Below, in pieces: positions 33,906 through 46,519 of a stretch of DNA of 64,000 nucleotides. Both the position numbers and the translations under genes were made by a program. The stretch's first letter is position 1. Every line of letters begins with the position of its first letter. The notes below the pieces were generated by a model, which did no database searches, had not been told where the DNA came from, and saw nothing but the letters and a program-made list of their open reading frames with translations. This DNA is from Sipunculus nudus (lineage: Eukaryota; Annelida; Sipuncula; Golfingiida; Sipunculidae), in contig CM049315.1 of NCBI GenBank assembly GCA_026874595.1, forward strand, positions 60,264,889 through 60,328,888, given 5' to 3'.

Positions 33906-34230
33906 GTTTCGCTACATGAAATACATGTCACTCATTTACACACGAACACGCACAAACAAAATCAAAGGAATACTCTCCGTTATCAGTGGTGTCATAATAA
34001 AAAACATTAATTCAATTTTATTTTTTATTCGAATAAATATACTTTGGACAATTTATATATACCCATGCCATTGCAGATATAAAAAGTACATACAGGTATT
34101 ATGCTCTGCTTATTCATCACTATAATAGGGGTGAGAGGATGTACGAGATTTGTCCATCACATACAAGTTCATTCTACCTTTACTCAGGCAATAGAATAGT
34201 CGTTATTAAAATGGAAAATACTACATTAAC

Positions 34231-34287
<57 letters not shown>

Positions 34288-37200
34288 ATTAAATAAATAC
34301 AGAAAGCAGAAAATCGAGGCTTCGATGCAGCTAGAAATGGTTTAAAATTTTACTATCGAATTTATACATTTTTGCCGAATACAGATCCATTTCACATCAC
34401 TGGCACCAGCATTAGTAATACCTATAAACCGTGCATGCGCAGACAAGTAAAGTTGATATTTGAGCCGAAGAAGCTTTCTTTGAAGCTTAAATTGAACCGG
34501 AGATTACAGTCTAATAGTGGTGTTAATCAAGCCAACTAACAATTTACTACTATACAAGGGCCATCCTTTTCCAGGTGAACGGCTGCTTTGCCCGGGGGCA
34601 GCCGCACCTGACCCACAGATCATCACGGAACAGATCTCCCCCCTTGTAGTATTGGTAAATGTGTTCCCAGCATTCAAGCCCATGTCCAGTAAAAGCACAG
34701 AGCGCTCAAGAACCACTCGAATCAGATGTAGCACTTACAGAAACAAGCCCATCAAACGAATCAAAATAGAACGGGTCAGCCTTGCCACATCGACGCGTTC
34801 CCGCCTTTGTGGGCGGGCCACATGAGACCCTGTTTCGGTTCTGCTGCCTCAAGCAAAAATCTCTATCAATCTGACCAGCTTCGATTTTCACACGCCAGGA
34901 GTGGACATTGGTCATGGGCCGGCACAAGCAAAGCAGCCTGTTGTTGCCGAGTTAATTTCGCACCATTGCACAGTTTGTCGTGGGTTCAATGAAGCGCTCA
35001 GTTCCAGGGGTCCGTCAGAGCGAGACACCGGGTAATCCGGCTTCACTGGGATCAGTAAAGTTGGATGACAAGTAAATAAGCTTGATCAGTCCTACGGCGG
35101 AATGTCACACTAACCCTCGCAGCGGGCAAGTCATATGATCACACAAATCGCCTTTTCAAGTTCCTTACTCTATATCAAGGAGCAGTTAATCTGATCACGC
35201 TTTGTTAGAGCCGCCATGACCTCCTAAGACGCGACAATATGTAGGTAAGTTGACTAAGGTATCAAAATGTTTACTTTTATACAAAGACCACCTGAACGCA
35301 AAAAGTATTTCTAATACTTAAAGTAAGAACATTAATCGTTTGTATAAAAGTTTAATGCAAAATAATTTTTCGTGCGCATATGCAAGTTCCATTAGTGAGT
35401 AATTTCAGTAATTTAACAGAAAAAGCGCATATTCCCCGTTAGTTATACACGGACCTACCACAAGTCTTATATGCATGTGTTTTTTTTTTTTAATATAAGA
35501 ATGTCATTTCAAGCAGTAGCGATTTCATTAGGCGCAGACCTGTTTATTGGCAGATGACCCAGTTTACTGAATGCACAGGTAGTAATATAGCTGTTTCCAC
35601 ATACATCTAATGTAGACAACTAACTATCATTGTTTGCGCTTAAACTCTCAAAAGTATGCAAATTAGCTTCTGTAGACCGAAGGGTATTTGAGTAAAGTCC
35701 ATAAAAGACGCCGACAGTGTGATGCGGGATAAGTGCAGGTTTATCTGGATAAATTCCCATCTAAGACACTTCCTCACACACGGATGTTTAAGTGGTCCTC
35801 CAACATTGTCCTTTATAGGGTTCCAGATTTAAACTTTGTGAAACAGATCAAACTTGAAATTTTTGAAAACTATCCGTTTCGCTTTTGTAAACTGAGACCT
35901 GGCAGTCGATGCCGCCGGCGGCAAGTAGCAATTTGTTCACATAGAGCTCATTGTAGTGTAAGTAGAATTGTTGGTAAAACATGAAAAGCAAATGTATCGC
36001 CCCCTGAAATATATGACATAATTGATAACAGACTCCATATTCTTCTTATATGAAAATGGAATATTATCTTTACAGTTTAAATTCATTTAATTTTTTCATA
36101 ATCTGCGTTCAATAAAATGGTATTTTCTCAGTACAAAGGAATATATATATTTGAATATCATGATGCACTGACACATAGTTCAACCTATATCCAGCAGAAA
36201 CGTTTACTCTACATTTACATCTCCATTATATGTGTTATCAGCAGGTCATAACAGTAAAACGGCACGAGTTGTGACGAGTTATTAACAAATCATAAATGTA
36301 AACCGGCACGGAATGTGGCGTCTAATCAACAAGTCTCTGGATAAATTGAATTTTATGTTCCCTTGTCACGAGTGTCTCAATTAGATAACGTTCGTATAGT
36401 TCATAGTAAAATTAGACACGATAGTTTATATTATTATAATAATTACTTCAATATGTATTTTCAAAAGAAAGTTTAAAGTGGTGTTTAACTGGACACAAGA
36501 TTTCTTTCATGAATGTTACACAGTATACCCCAAGTGGTGTACACTAAAGGTGGTCTCCCCAATATGTGTGTTCTGCCAGGTGAAATTTACCTGGACAGTT
36601 GCTAACAGCGCTTTACCAGCTTAGACTGAGGCCCCATGAGATCGTGCGATGTGGTCCCTTGTGGTTATATTTTATGCGCTGTCATTCCTTGGACACGGAA
36701 GAACCGTGTTGATGAAAAATGAATACAAGACTAAATGTATAGGATCAAAGTGAGGCTTAGTGTCACGGTGTACCGGAGTGTACCCACAAACATGCATATT
36801 GTCAGTGTCCAGCCGGGAGGCGTGACGCCATCACCACTCAGGGTCTAACATATAGGAACTTAGTCCCATATGGGATTTAGCCCTTAAAATACCAGAAGAT
36901 CCTCAGAAATACCGCTAGGATTCAGTTTGTGTGTGTTTGAAACGGGATGCCTGTCAGAAACACAGAAGCCGTGTCATTGTCAAAATAAACAGGTCTCTAC
37001 CATACTTTATAAGAATTGGGATATAATTCTAATATGGACATGGGCGTGGGTTAAATCGCAAGTATGTGTTATCTCGACCATGCACGCCCCTTAGATCGAT
37101 TTCAACAATAAATTTACATCAGAAAAATTTACAATCGGCATTAATGACCGTGGATGCGTTTATAGCCATTTTATTGATGCTCCGTTCATACAAATATGTT

Positions 37201-38343
37201 TGTGGAAGAGAAAACACTGTTTGGGAGGTAATTTTTGTGATAACGGATAACGTTTTGCTTTCACTTTAATTTTTAACTCTCTTTTTCAGTTTTTTTTTTT
37301 AATTTACCAACTTCCGTTTCGTAAATTCTGTTTATAACTAGTTGGGAAAGATTCACATTTTTTTCTCTGAAAATACAGTGTACTTAAAGTTGCACCAGTC
37401 ATTGCTATCGCAATAAAAGAATCAGTTATTTTTGTCAGGTTTATGACAGCTTTTGGTTGATAGTCATATATAAAGCGAGCCTGTGGCCGACCTCAGGGAT
37501 GCCAGCTACAAGTTAATATACAGTTTACATCGTACTGTGCAGGTTAATTCACGGACCCTTAAGACTCCACCTAAGTCTCGGATACAATAAAGATGTCAGA
37601 AACATCTGCTAATATCCACTTGACTTCTCGGTTCTTTCAAATTCCTGCTGGTAACGGCCACCTAAACACCATGTTGTCGTCCTGGTGAGAACGGATGTTC
37701 ATTGTGGCCGAAAGAGCAAGCACTTAGCGACCGTCACTGTCGTAACCAGCCCGGAATGACAAGGTATAAATAGGTCTATAAGCTTCAATCACCTCTTTAA
37801 AACACAGGGCAAGATGCTCCATAATTATGTTCCCACTGGGAAAACTTGGCGTAATGGATTGAATTAGGGTCTTTACAGATTTCACACCTCCCGCCACCTA
37901 GTGGTGATGACGTGTTATGACGCAATCTCCTACCGGTAACCTACAACACCTTGATGTGTCAATAATCACGTGTCACCATACCAACAGCAGTGATATCACG
38001 TGGTGTTTCCACTCCAAGTTTCTTTTTTTGGTCACATTAAACCAACACTGACTGTCCAGACACCATTACCATATCACTCCCGGTGAAAAAATAGATATAG
38101 AACCACCATACCGCACTGTAAGTACAAGGGTTTTCCTTATCTGAAGATCCCAAGGCAATATGGACATGCCTTGGTTTTAAATGCATTTTATTCACCTTTA
38201 AGTGCAGACTCGCATGTATGTATACTTTAGCAACTGTATTTGCATTAGGATGTAAAACCTGTTTATTTTGAAATGTTAATGTAATTCTATAACTGCTACA
38301 TCGTGATAATCAAATAAAAAAAGATTTATAATTAAAAATTATG

Positions 38344-38345
<2 letters not shown>
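33906..38345. other. Gene-poor stretch
   Basis: It includes a (GA)n tract at 34239-34283. A slightly GC-richer patch at 34500-35000 is open for ~100 codons on + and ~75 on -, but neither translation shows a known motif. No gene called. Confidence 0.35.
34239..34283. repeat. (GA)n microsatellite
   Basis: An uninterrupted GA run of about 45 bp. Confidence 0.95.

Positions 38346-38388
<43 letters not shown>
38346..38388. repeat. (AT)n microsatellite
   Basis: An uninterrupted AT run of about 43 bp. Confidence 0.95.
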
Positions 38389-38390
<2 letters not shown>

Positions 38391-38579
38391 AATAATATTA
38401 ATATCTGATTTTCCATTTCCGTATTTATGCGCATTTTCATCTGGACTTTAATGTGTTATACTTCAGTTTGACCTTTGACCTGGGAAGCTGTGTTTGAAAT
38501 CAAAAGTCGTTTTATACGTTTAGCAACTCTGCTGCATATATACTGATCATGTAACTATACAAAATATTAGTACCTCGAC

Positions 38580-38745
38580 TTGAGCTGTGCTAACTGCGTT
38601 TTCGGTTAATATCCTCTGATTGTATGAGGTCATTTTAGTTTGATGATCCTTAAAAAGGACATTGTATTTAATTTAATTTCTTTATGTATTAAAGGGTCCT
38701 TTTATGAACAAAATTTTATTGTAATAAAGGCTTCCCTGTAAGATG
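38580..38745 (+). repeat. Dispersed retroelement-tail-like repeat, copy 2
   Basis: Shares CCTCTGATTGT, an ACATTGTAT..TAATTT block and AAATTTTATTGTAATAAAGG with 13420-13605, at moderate identity. Probably a 3' tail of the same retroelement family. Confidence 0.45.
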
Positions 38746-38969
38746 TTGTAATGAATAAATAATGTATATTAATAATGTATCCTATCACGACTTGTGGAAC
38801 CAATTAAGCACAATAAGCTATTAATCCCAGTAAACATGCACACATATTCAGATACCATGTGGTAAATATATAGGTATCCAAATTTGTTCCAATGCGAATA
38901 TTGATACTGTGTGTGATTTTTAACGTTTGCATATATAAACGTGCCAGGTCGCCATTGAATCAAATCGTG

Positions 38970-38970
<1 letters not shown>

Positions 38971-39000
<30 letters not shown>

Positions 39001-39005
39001 CATAT

Positions 39006-39077
<72 letters not shown>
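38971..39077. repeat. (AT)n microsatellite cluster
   Basis: Three (AT)n stretches interrupted only by TATACATATA and CATATCTTATAT; the longest is about 68 bp. Confidence 0.95.
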
Positions 39078-39080
<3 letters not shown>

Positions 39081-39773
39081 CCTACATTTTTATGATTCAC
39101 GCTATAATCAGGAGCGTCATTTCTGTTGAATTAAACTGATATGGTCGTTTATTAACTTTGGTCTAAATATGATTGTGTCTTTAGAAAATATCCGTCTATT
39201 CTTGGACAGAGGATCAATAATGGAAAATTCGGTATTTAATTTTAATTATTGTTTAAATGATTGCCACTGATTACCACCCAGGCCTGTTTAAAGAAAAAAA
39301 TTGTCTCAACTCCCCTAGGGTTTATACAAACAGTATTGCAGTAAATATACAGAATAAAAGTGATCTTTATCTAAATGAATTAAACGAGATCATTAATTTA
39401 CATGTGGGTACTTGCTGGGAGTGGGGGCAATAAAGCCTCTACACTTTACTCCCCTTTGTCTCTCTGTCTCTCTGTGGACGTAGGGTCATTACATATTCAT
39501 TTTATATTTGTTGCCGGTGTGCGGCACCTGGTCCCGGCCCACTTGAATCTTGTTGAACCAGAGAAGATGTGACCACTCCGTATAAGTGTCTCCTTGTGCC
39601 CGGGAAGCCGCCCCTTTGACCACGGCCGGGTGATGACATGTTTGGTTGTGTAACACTTGTTGCGTCCTCGCGTCGCTTCTGTTCTTACTCAAATATGAGT
39701 GATCCTCTTGTGTTGAACCATATTTCCATGACAGTACCGGCTGTACACACATATACAGTACATATAGGAGGGG

Positions 39774-39796
39774 GGAGAGAGAGAGAGAGAGAGAGA
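39774..39796. repeat. (GA)n tract upstream of the protocadherin
   Basis: A short GA run ~220 bp before the protocadherin start codon, followed by GGTAAC. It lies in the putative promoter or 5' UTR region; its role is unknown. Confidence 0.8.
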
Positions 39797-39912
39797 GGTA
39801 ACAAATAGGGTTCACATATTTCAAATCATTTGAAGAAATGTTATCTCGCTTAAATATATTTCGCTTGAATAGATCTTAAAGAGTAAACCGTTATGCTTTG
39901 TTTACAGATAAA

Positions 39913-39948
39913 ATGTCTTGCTACATGACAGAAGAGTCCTGCGTCTGA
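39913..39948 (+). promoter_or_regulatory. Possible 11-codon upstream ORF of the protocadherin
   Basis: ATG at 39913 opens MSCYMTEESCV and stops at TGA 39946-39948, 65 bp before the protocadherin start. It follows a splice-acceptor-like TTTACAG (39901-39907). If transcription includes this leader, it could reduce translation of the main frame. The transcript start is unknown. Confidence 0.35.
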
Positions 39949-40013
39949 CAACCTGTTTTCTGGATCTCAAGACCTGTAGCTGTATTTCCTCGCACCATTG
40001 TATATAAACGGAG

Positions 40014-42755
40014 ATGCATGTTTACGCCTTGGTGTGCCTTGTTCTGCTGGTTCAGAGCGCCTCCTGTGTGTACGACGTTTACCTGACCACGGTGGAAGAA
40101 GTGGCCGTTGGGTCTGTGATAGGGGACCCACTCGCTAAAGCTGGTATTTCCTACACCGCGACGGGTCCTCTGAAAATCAGCTTTCTGCAGAGTGAACCTG
40201 AGAGTGCAGACACGTTGTTCAAGTTCAGTAATGGTGTGCTGGTGAGCGCGGCCAGACTGGACAGGGAACAACTTTGTCCGCGGATGAACGTGTGTACAGT
40301 GGTCTTGGACGTATCCGTTGAGAGCGATGTTATGTTTGAAATAATCAAAACAAACATCGAAGTGACGGACAAGAACGACAACACCCCGCACTTCCAAACA
40401 AACAACATCACCATCACGGTTGAGGAAGTGGCCGACACCGGAAGCAGGTTCCTACTTCCGGCAGCCACCGATGACGATAGTCCTATGCTCGGCGTGGTCG
40501 GCTATTCTGTCGAAGGAAGAAGCTCGGTATTTAGAGCTGAATATACAAACCGTAACGGGAAACTTAAACCCTACCTTGTAAACATAAAACCATTAGACGC
40601 AGAAATACTATCAAATCATAAACTACGTGTGAGAGCTTGGGACGGTGGAAACCCTCCGCTGACCAGTGTGCTTACTATTAACATTGATGTAGTAGATATG
40701 AACGATAATAAACCCGTGTTTGAAGCTGAAAGTTTCTCTGCCAAAGTGCCGGAAAACAGTTCACCGCGGACTGATATCATTCAGCTTGTCGCAAGGGACC
40801 TGGATTCTGGGAACAACGGTCTCATCACATACTCCTTGAAATCAAGTAATCCTCAAGGTCAACCTTTAGAAGATTTGGCAATTGACGTGAATTCTGGGAT
40901 GGTGTTTACGCGGAGAACGCTCGACAGAGAAAGGCTTGCGTCATATCAACTGACGGTCATTGCTGTCGATCACGGCACTCCTCCGCTGTCAACAGAAGCG
41001 TCGCTGCTTGTGGAAGTGACGGACAAAAACGACAATAGTCCTCATATTGTATTACATACGTCAGCCCAACGGCAGTTTACAATCAGTGAAAACTCACCCC
41101 CAAAGTCCTTCCTGTCCAGAGTTACAATAACAGACGAGGATGCGGGGGAAAATGGACGAGTTACGTGTGTGTTTTCTTCACATAAATTTCAGTTGGTGCA
41201 TGTGTATATGGATGAATACCGTCTGGTCACGTCAGAAGGACTCGACCGAGAAATACGTAGTTCATACAGAGTGACGCTCACGTGCCGAGACCACGGACGT
41301 CCGCAGAGGTCTTCAACAACAAACTTCTCTGTTGTGTTGCTGGACGAAAATGACAATGCACCGCGGTTTGCTTTAAGTCAGTACAGAGTGATTTTGACAG
41401 AGGATAACGAAAAGCTCCCGTTCATTACCAACGTTAAAGCTGAGGATCCTGATGAAGGTAGTAACGGTGACGTCACGTATCACATTGACGGGGAGTTCAG
41501 CTCACTGTTCAGAGTGGATCAACACGGCAATATTTCTGCTTTAGTGTCGATGGATTATGAAAAATACCAAAGGTTGAGTTTTATTGTTGTGGCACAAGAT
41601 GGCGGGGATCCTCCGAGAACAGATAAAACCACTGTGATAATTGACATAGTGAACGTTAATGACGAAGCACCGTGCTTCTCGCGAAAGGAATATCACTTCA
41701 GTGTGGCCGAGAATCAGATACCTGGAACAGAGATAGGTCGTGTGATGGCCATAGACCGTGACGCTTCACCGTACAATTATTATAACATATCTATCAATGA
41801 CCGCTCGCTACACGAGTTCTCTGTAGACCCTAAAACCGGAAAGATAAAGACAGCAAAGAGATTAGACAGGGAGCTTATAAATATGTATAAAATACTCCTC
41901 AAAGCCACTGATACTAACGACAGTAGCTTGTCTAACACCGCGGTCGTCTACGTTCATGTACATGATGAAAATGATAACCCACCGATTTTTTTGTTCCCGT
42001 CGGCGGATAACAATACAGTGCTTGTTGAGGAGGAGGGTGCCGCCGGAACACCCGTGGCCAGGATATCAGCGTATGATATGGACAGCGGGAGTAACGGGAT
42101 GATCAGGTACCACATACTGGAACAAGAAATGGACGTGTTCCACATGGACGTAGAGACCGGCATGTTAATGTTGAGTAGCCGCGGGGCCCAGGCCGACCTG
42201 AACGGGCGGCGACTTCTGGTCAAAGTGGTGGCAGCAGACAACGGTAACCCTCAGATGTTATCAGACAGCAGAATGTATGTCATGTTTAATTATACTCATT
42301 CACATGGACACAGTCAGCAGCTCGGTCCAAACCTCATAGCAGCCATGGTTATAGGAACAGTAACAACAGTCTTTGTTTTATTTCTTATCAGCGCAATACT
42401 GTGTTTCAGAAGAGCAAGTCTTAACAGAACAGTAAACAAACAGATGAAGAAAGAGCAAAATTTTACAAATAACATTGTTAAAAAATCACCAAATAGACTT
42501 ACTACGTGCGAATCTCACCCTTCAAAATCAGAGGAGGGTAAATTAATGAACACTGAGAATTGTGATGTGCTATTTGTAAACAGTGTGGGAAAATCGCGCA
42601 TGGAAGGTAGGATGGCAAACAGAGTGTCAAATGTTCGGAACGCCGGGGACTTTAATGGACCGGCGTTAACAGTAAAACCGGTCACGTGTTCACCAAAGAA
42701 ACGACTCCGGTTTGGAGGTATCCAGTTATCGGACATGACGACGGTCAGCGACACG
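40014..42755 (+). CDS. Protocadherin, exon 1: signal peptide, seven cadherin repeats, TM
   Basis: Calcium-dependent cell-adhesion receptor of the protocadherin group, acting at the cell surface, typically in neurons. Residues 1-18 form a signal peptide (HVYALVCLVLLVQSASC). Seven cadherin repeats follow, delimited by DKNDNTP (119), DMNDNKP (228), DKNDNSP (337), DENDNAP (444), a degenerate NVNDEAP (547) and DENDNPP (651). LDRE calcium motifs occur in EC1, 3, 4 and 6. The membrane helix is 774-798, followed by FRR. The whole ectodomain in one exon is a protocadherin hallmark. ATG 40014 is the first in-frame Met giving a signal peptide. The exon ends in phase 0 after RFGGIQLSDMTTVSDT at a good donor, GTGAGT (42756). 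Joined to 44129-44270 and 45080-45645 it encodes 1149 residues. If the intron is retained, the frame ends after eight more residues (TGA at 42780-42782). The exact orthology group is not assigned. Confidence 0.95.
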
Positions 42756-44128
42756 GTGAGTCTGGTTATTATTTTTCACTGAAATAATCATATACAGTAT
42801 TTAAAATACAAGTACGTCATTCTCACCGCAAAAGCTTTATCTCCATTACACATATATATTTTAACGGGAATAAGAAAACACGGTAACGCCATACTAATCA
42901 TCTGGCTTTACATTAAATACAGAATCAGGAATAAGTAAATACGCACATGTACAAGTTACAACATATGCCAAGCATAAAACGTGAATAGTTATTGTGTGTC
43001 CCAAAAAATTTTGTCTTTCCTTGTACATTTTTTTCATACTTGCATCTCCGTCTTTCTATCCACCCGTCTCTGACTGATCCAACAGAAACCCAAGTAACAA
43101 GCCGAATACGTGTTTAATCCACGAAAAAAGTCTTTCTTTTTCCTCCAATTAAAGCAAATCGGAGAGGTCAGATCAAAGAAAAATAATGTAGCCTAGAATT
43201 TACAATCAACCTCCAAAATTTAATGATATAACGGCTTGAGTGAAGCAGTAATGGTGTTTCACTGAAAATCAAATGAGAAAATAAATAATGCACACAGCAG
43301 CAGTTCTTTACTAGTCTGACGAAGTGTTTACGAACGGTGCACAAAAAAACTGGTAGAAACAAAGAAAAAAAACTGGTGTGATTTGTTTACATGTGCCAAT
43401 TTGTTAATTTTAATGGCCCACCACAAAAGTAAATGTATAACAAACTTTGACCTCTGAGGATATATCAGTTTCACCGGTAAACTGTAACAAATGCACATAT
43501 CTTCTTTTATATAATGTGATATACCGGTACTAAAAGGTGGCAACAACGTCTTCTTTCTCGTCTTTCTCTGAGTTGGCATATCCTGTTTTAGACGTGATAA
43601 AAAACATGTATGAATTTTTAGTGTTGGGCAATATACCTCAAAAAGTGTATTACCATACATCACTGACCTATATTCGTTGTACACTGTGATATATACATTA
43701 TTGTCCCGAAGTATCTAGTGATCCTTGTACACTGGTCCAGCATACATATATGAAGGTTCAGTTTCCTGTTAATGGTCTAAAACGAAGCCTCTTCTCTCAA
43801 CAGGCCTACTTATTGAGTTCATTCAATATATCCATGTGATATTGCGATATATGAGACTTTTGAAAATATCGGACTTTTGAAAAAAAAAACCCAACTTTTT
43901 TAGCATGACATTTTCCATGGAATCAAATAAACAACTATTAACGTATACCAGGTAAACCAAAGCAAGTTTAAGTAAATAAGAAAATAACTACAATACCGGT
44001 GTTCTGACAACTCTCATGATAATCACGGGGAAATAAAAATATCATAAATCAGAATGATACTGGTATATCTCCCGACTTCATGATAAGCACATTGTCAAAC
44101 TCTCATGATTGTTTATATTATATTACAG
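42756..44128 (+). other. Protocadherin intron 1
   Basis: From GTGAGT at 42756 to TATTACAG ending at 44128. It contains AT-rich sequence and no recognised repeat or exon. Confidence 0.75.
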
Positions 44129-44270
44129 ACAACACCGAGTCCTCCGTCCAGTTCATCCGACGGCGCTCCGTCCAGCCCAGACTCCTCATGCTCCGGGAAA
44201 ACAGACAGCGGAAGAGGAACCATGGACGAAACACACAGCCCAGTGGCCGTCCCCCCGCCTATACCCACAG
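44129..44270 (+). CDS. Protocadherin, exon 2 (cytoplasmic Ser/Pro-rich segment)
   Basis: A 142-nt exon that begins in phase 0 after ATATTACAG and ends in phase 1 at CCCACAG|GTAAAC. It encodes 47 residues plus one base: a Ser/Pro-rich tail segment starting TTPSPPSSSSDGAPSSP and ending SPVAVPPPIPT. The PPPIP stretch could be an SH3, WW or EVH1-type ligand; this is inference. The frame agrees with exons 1 and 3. Its last 32 bases and the donor are the founder of the 44-bp repeat that fills the start of intron 2. Confidence 0.85.
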
Positions 44271-44765
44271 GTAAACACCCAGCCCAGTGGCCGTCCCCCC
44301 GCCTATACCCATTGTTAAACCTAAAACACAATGACCGTACCCCCGCCTATACCCACAGGTAAACCTAAAACACAGTGGCCATCACCCCGCCTATACCCAC
44401 AGGTAAACCTAAAACACAGTGGCCGTATCCCCGCCTATACCAACAGGTAAACCTAAAACATATCGGTTGTATCTCCGCCTTTACCCACAGGTAAACCCAA
44501 ATCACAATGGCCGTATCCCCGCCTATACCCACAGGTAAACCCAAAACACAGGGGCCGTATCTCCGCCTAAACCCACAGGTAAACCATCAGCTCAGTGGCT
44601 GTACCCCCGCCTATACCAACAGGTAAACCCACAACCCAGGGGCCGTACCCTCGCTTATACTTACAGGTAAACACACAACCAAGTGGTCGTATCCCCGCCT
44701 ATACCAACAGGTAAACCTACAGCCTAATGGCCGTACAATTGCTTATACCCATATAGGTCAACCCA
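44239..44765. repeat. 44-bp minisatellite seeded on the protocadherin exon-2 donor
   Basis: About 12 units of 44 bp, the first being the exon end itself (AGCCCAGTGGCCGTCCCCCC then GCCTATACCCACAG|GTAAAC). ACAG|GTAAAC recurs with junctions after 44270, 44358, 44402, 44446, 44490, 44534, 44578, 44622, 44666 and 44710: exactly 44 bp apart, apart from one degenerate unit (ATTGTTAAAC) at 44314. The last unit (~44756) is degenerate. Every intact unit looks like a combined acceptor/donor. The array occupies the first ~490 bp of intron 2. Confidence 0.95.
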
Positions 44766-45079
44766 AGTCACAGTTACTATTAGTTACTATTAGAGATCCC
44801 TGATTACGGAAGGTAATACATTACAGATACCGTTTTGCTTCCACTTGGAAAAGAAACGCACATTATCTTCTTACCTGTTGATGTCGCAATGAGAATAAAT
44901 AAAGAATACCAGAAGAAATTATTCACTGCATGCTCCTCCAAATTAATCCTACAGTAACTCTTGGTTATTACAGAGTGATAAAAAGGTGTAGGTGAGCTTT
45001 TTGCATTATGTGTGAGAACATGTAAATATTACCAGCGTACCTGTATGAATAACAGGTGTTTATGATATTTGTGTTTCAG
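44766..45079 (+). other. Remainder of protocadherin intron 2
   Basis: Unremarkable intron sequence ending in the acceptor TTGTGTTTCAG at 45079. Confidence 0.7.
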
Positions 45080-45645
45080 GACCACCCAGACATCCACCGT
45101 TAAGCGTACGTCCATCGTGTAAACACCAACAACGTGGTTCCAAGAAGTCACGTGATCGACGACACGGCCCTCCACGTTTCAGTGAGTCGTCATCACAGAG
45201 CGGAAGTCCTGGCCCCCGTCATCACCAAGGAAACGACGCTGTGGACTGGCGCAGCGTTCAGAGGACGGAAAGGGGCAGTACGAAGCGTCAAACAAGCGCC
45301 CCTCAGCTCCCAAGAAACTACAGCTACGGTTGTGTGTACAATCTACAGACAAACTCTTTCTCACTTCTGAACAACGGCGGTGACAGTAACAGAGCCGGAC
45401 ATTTGGCTGGTCCAATTCGAACTCAGAATGAAAACATTGGTAATGTTCACAAAAAGTCCTCGTCGCCAGAAAGATGTTATACGAGGAATCACAGACCAGG
45501 AGCTCACAAACACACATACAATCAACGTGACGCACGGTGTGCGTCAGTACATACAGCGCCCCAGAGGATAAACATGGCGTACACGGGGGATGATGGTCAT
45601 ATTATAGGGAGGCAGAACGACTTAAATAATAGCGTTGATGTCTAG
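45080..45645 (+). CDS. Protocadherin, exon 3 (cytoplasmic C terminus)
   Basis: It starts after TTTCAG and completes the split glycine codon (G from 44270 plus GA). It runs open for 188 residues to TAG at 45643-45645. The predicted tail is basic and rich in Ser, Arg, Gln and His, with stretches such as KSRDRRHGPPRFSESSSQSG and NYSYGCVYNLQTNSFSLLNN, and ends NDLNNSVDV. No conserved domain is evident, as expected for protocadherin tails, which bind adaptors and kinases. Phase agreement over all three exons supports the model. Alternative 3' exons cannot be excluded. Confidence 0.85.
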
Positions 45646-46016
45646 CAAAACCATCCCCGGGCATTTATCTGCAAGCTGGCATGTACCCTTAAAAATCTGT
45701 GTACAGAGTTCCGCAATCATTCGAATCCACGCTTAATAAGTTAATAATAAACCATAATATCAGAATGTTTAAGTGCATGTTAGTATGCGTGTGTGAAAGA
45801 TAAAAATGACTGGTCTGTATGAAGAGTGATAAAACGCCGCTATGTAATATCCCTTTCTTTTTTAAGTGCAATGTTTTAAGTGCAGTAAAATTATTTCATT
45901 CTCACTCAAGTCCAGCTGTTTAATACACTGTACTGCTGTACTTGCTGTACCATCTATCGCTTACAAACTCAATGGCGCACTTGTCTTGGGCCCAATATAA
46001 TGTGTGTGTGTTCGTG

Positions 46017-46062
<46 letters not shown>

Positions 46063-46519
46063 TCTCACAGTGTTTCTACATGGTTATCAGGTGCGGATAG
46101 AGGATCTTATCTATATCTGCACCTGGATCTCCGGATCTGGTTGTCAGAATCTGGAACCAAGATTTATCAGTCGAAGTACTCAGGATCTGTTACATGCTGC
46201 TGCCACCTGATGGTTAATTTCATTACAAAAACAGTGACGCCTCGTTTGAACTAAGGGCACTTAGTGGGGATTGAGAGTTGAGTAGGTGCTAAATGACTGG
46301 TGTGGTCTCGTGGGTTGTTGGACACGTTATTACTTGTCTGATCGTGGCGAATTACAATGCAAATGCAAGAAAGAGTAAAATAAAGAAAGTGAGCACAAGA
46401 ACAGGATAAATAAAGAGAGAAATAAAAATTAGATGGAGAAAAAAATATAAAAACAAAATTGCAGGAGTAATCAAACGGTTTTAAGACATTTCAAATTCCA
46501 GTTTTCCCTAAGGGAGTCA
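45646..46519. other. Protocadherin 3' flank / probable 3' UTR
   Basis: AT-rich sequence without further coding. It contains a (GA)n tract at 46018-46057 (listed separately). No single polyadenylation site can be chosen with confidence. Confidence 0.45.
46018..46057. repeat. (GA)n microsatellite
   Basis: A GA run of about 40 bp; Arg-Glu frames through it are artefacts. Confidence 0.95.

Noticed and set aside
34504-34927. Open frames of 73-102 codons on both strands in a GC-richer patch
   Set aside because: The frames overlap in opposite directions, contain no known motif, and the openness is explained by base composition.
39921-40468. 158- and 105-codon antisense frames at the protocadherin 5' end
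   Set aside because: They are shadows of the strongly supported cadherin coding strand.
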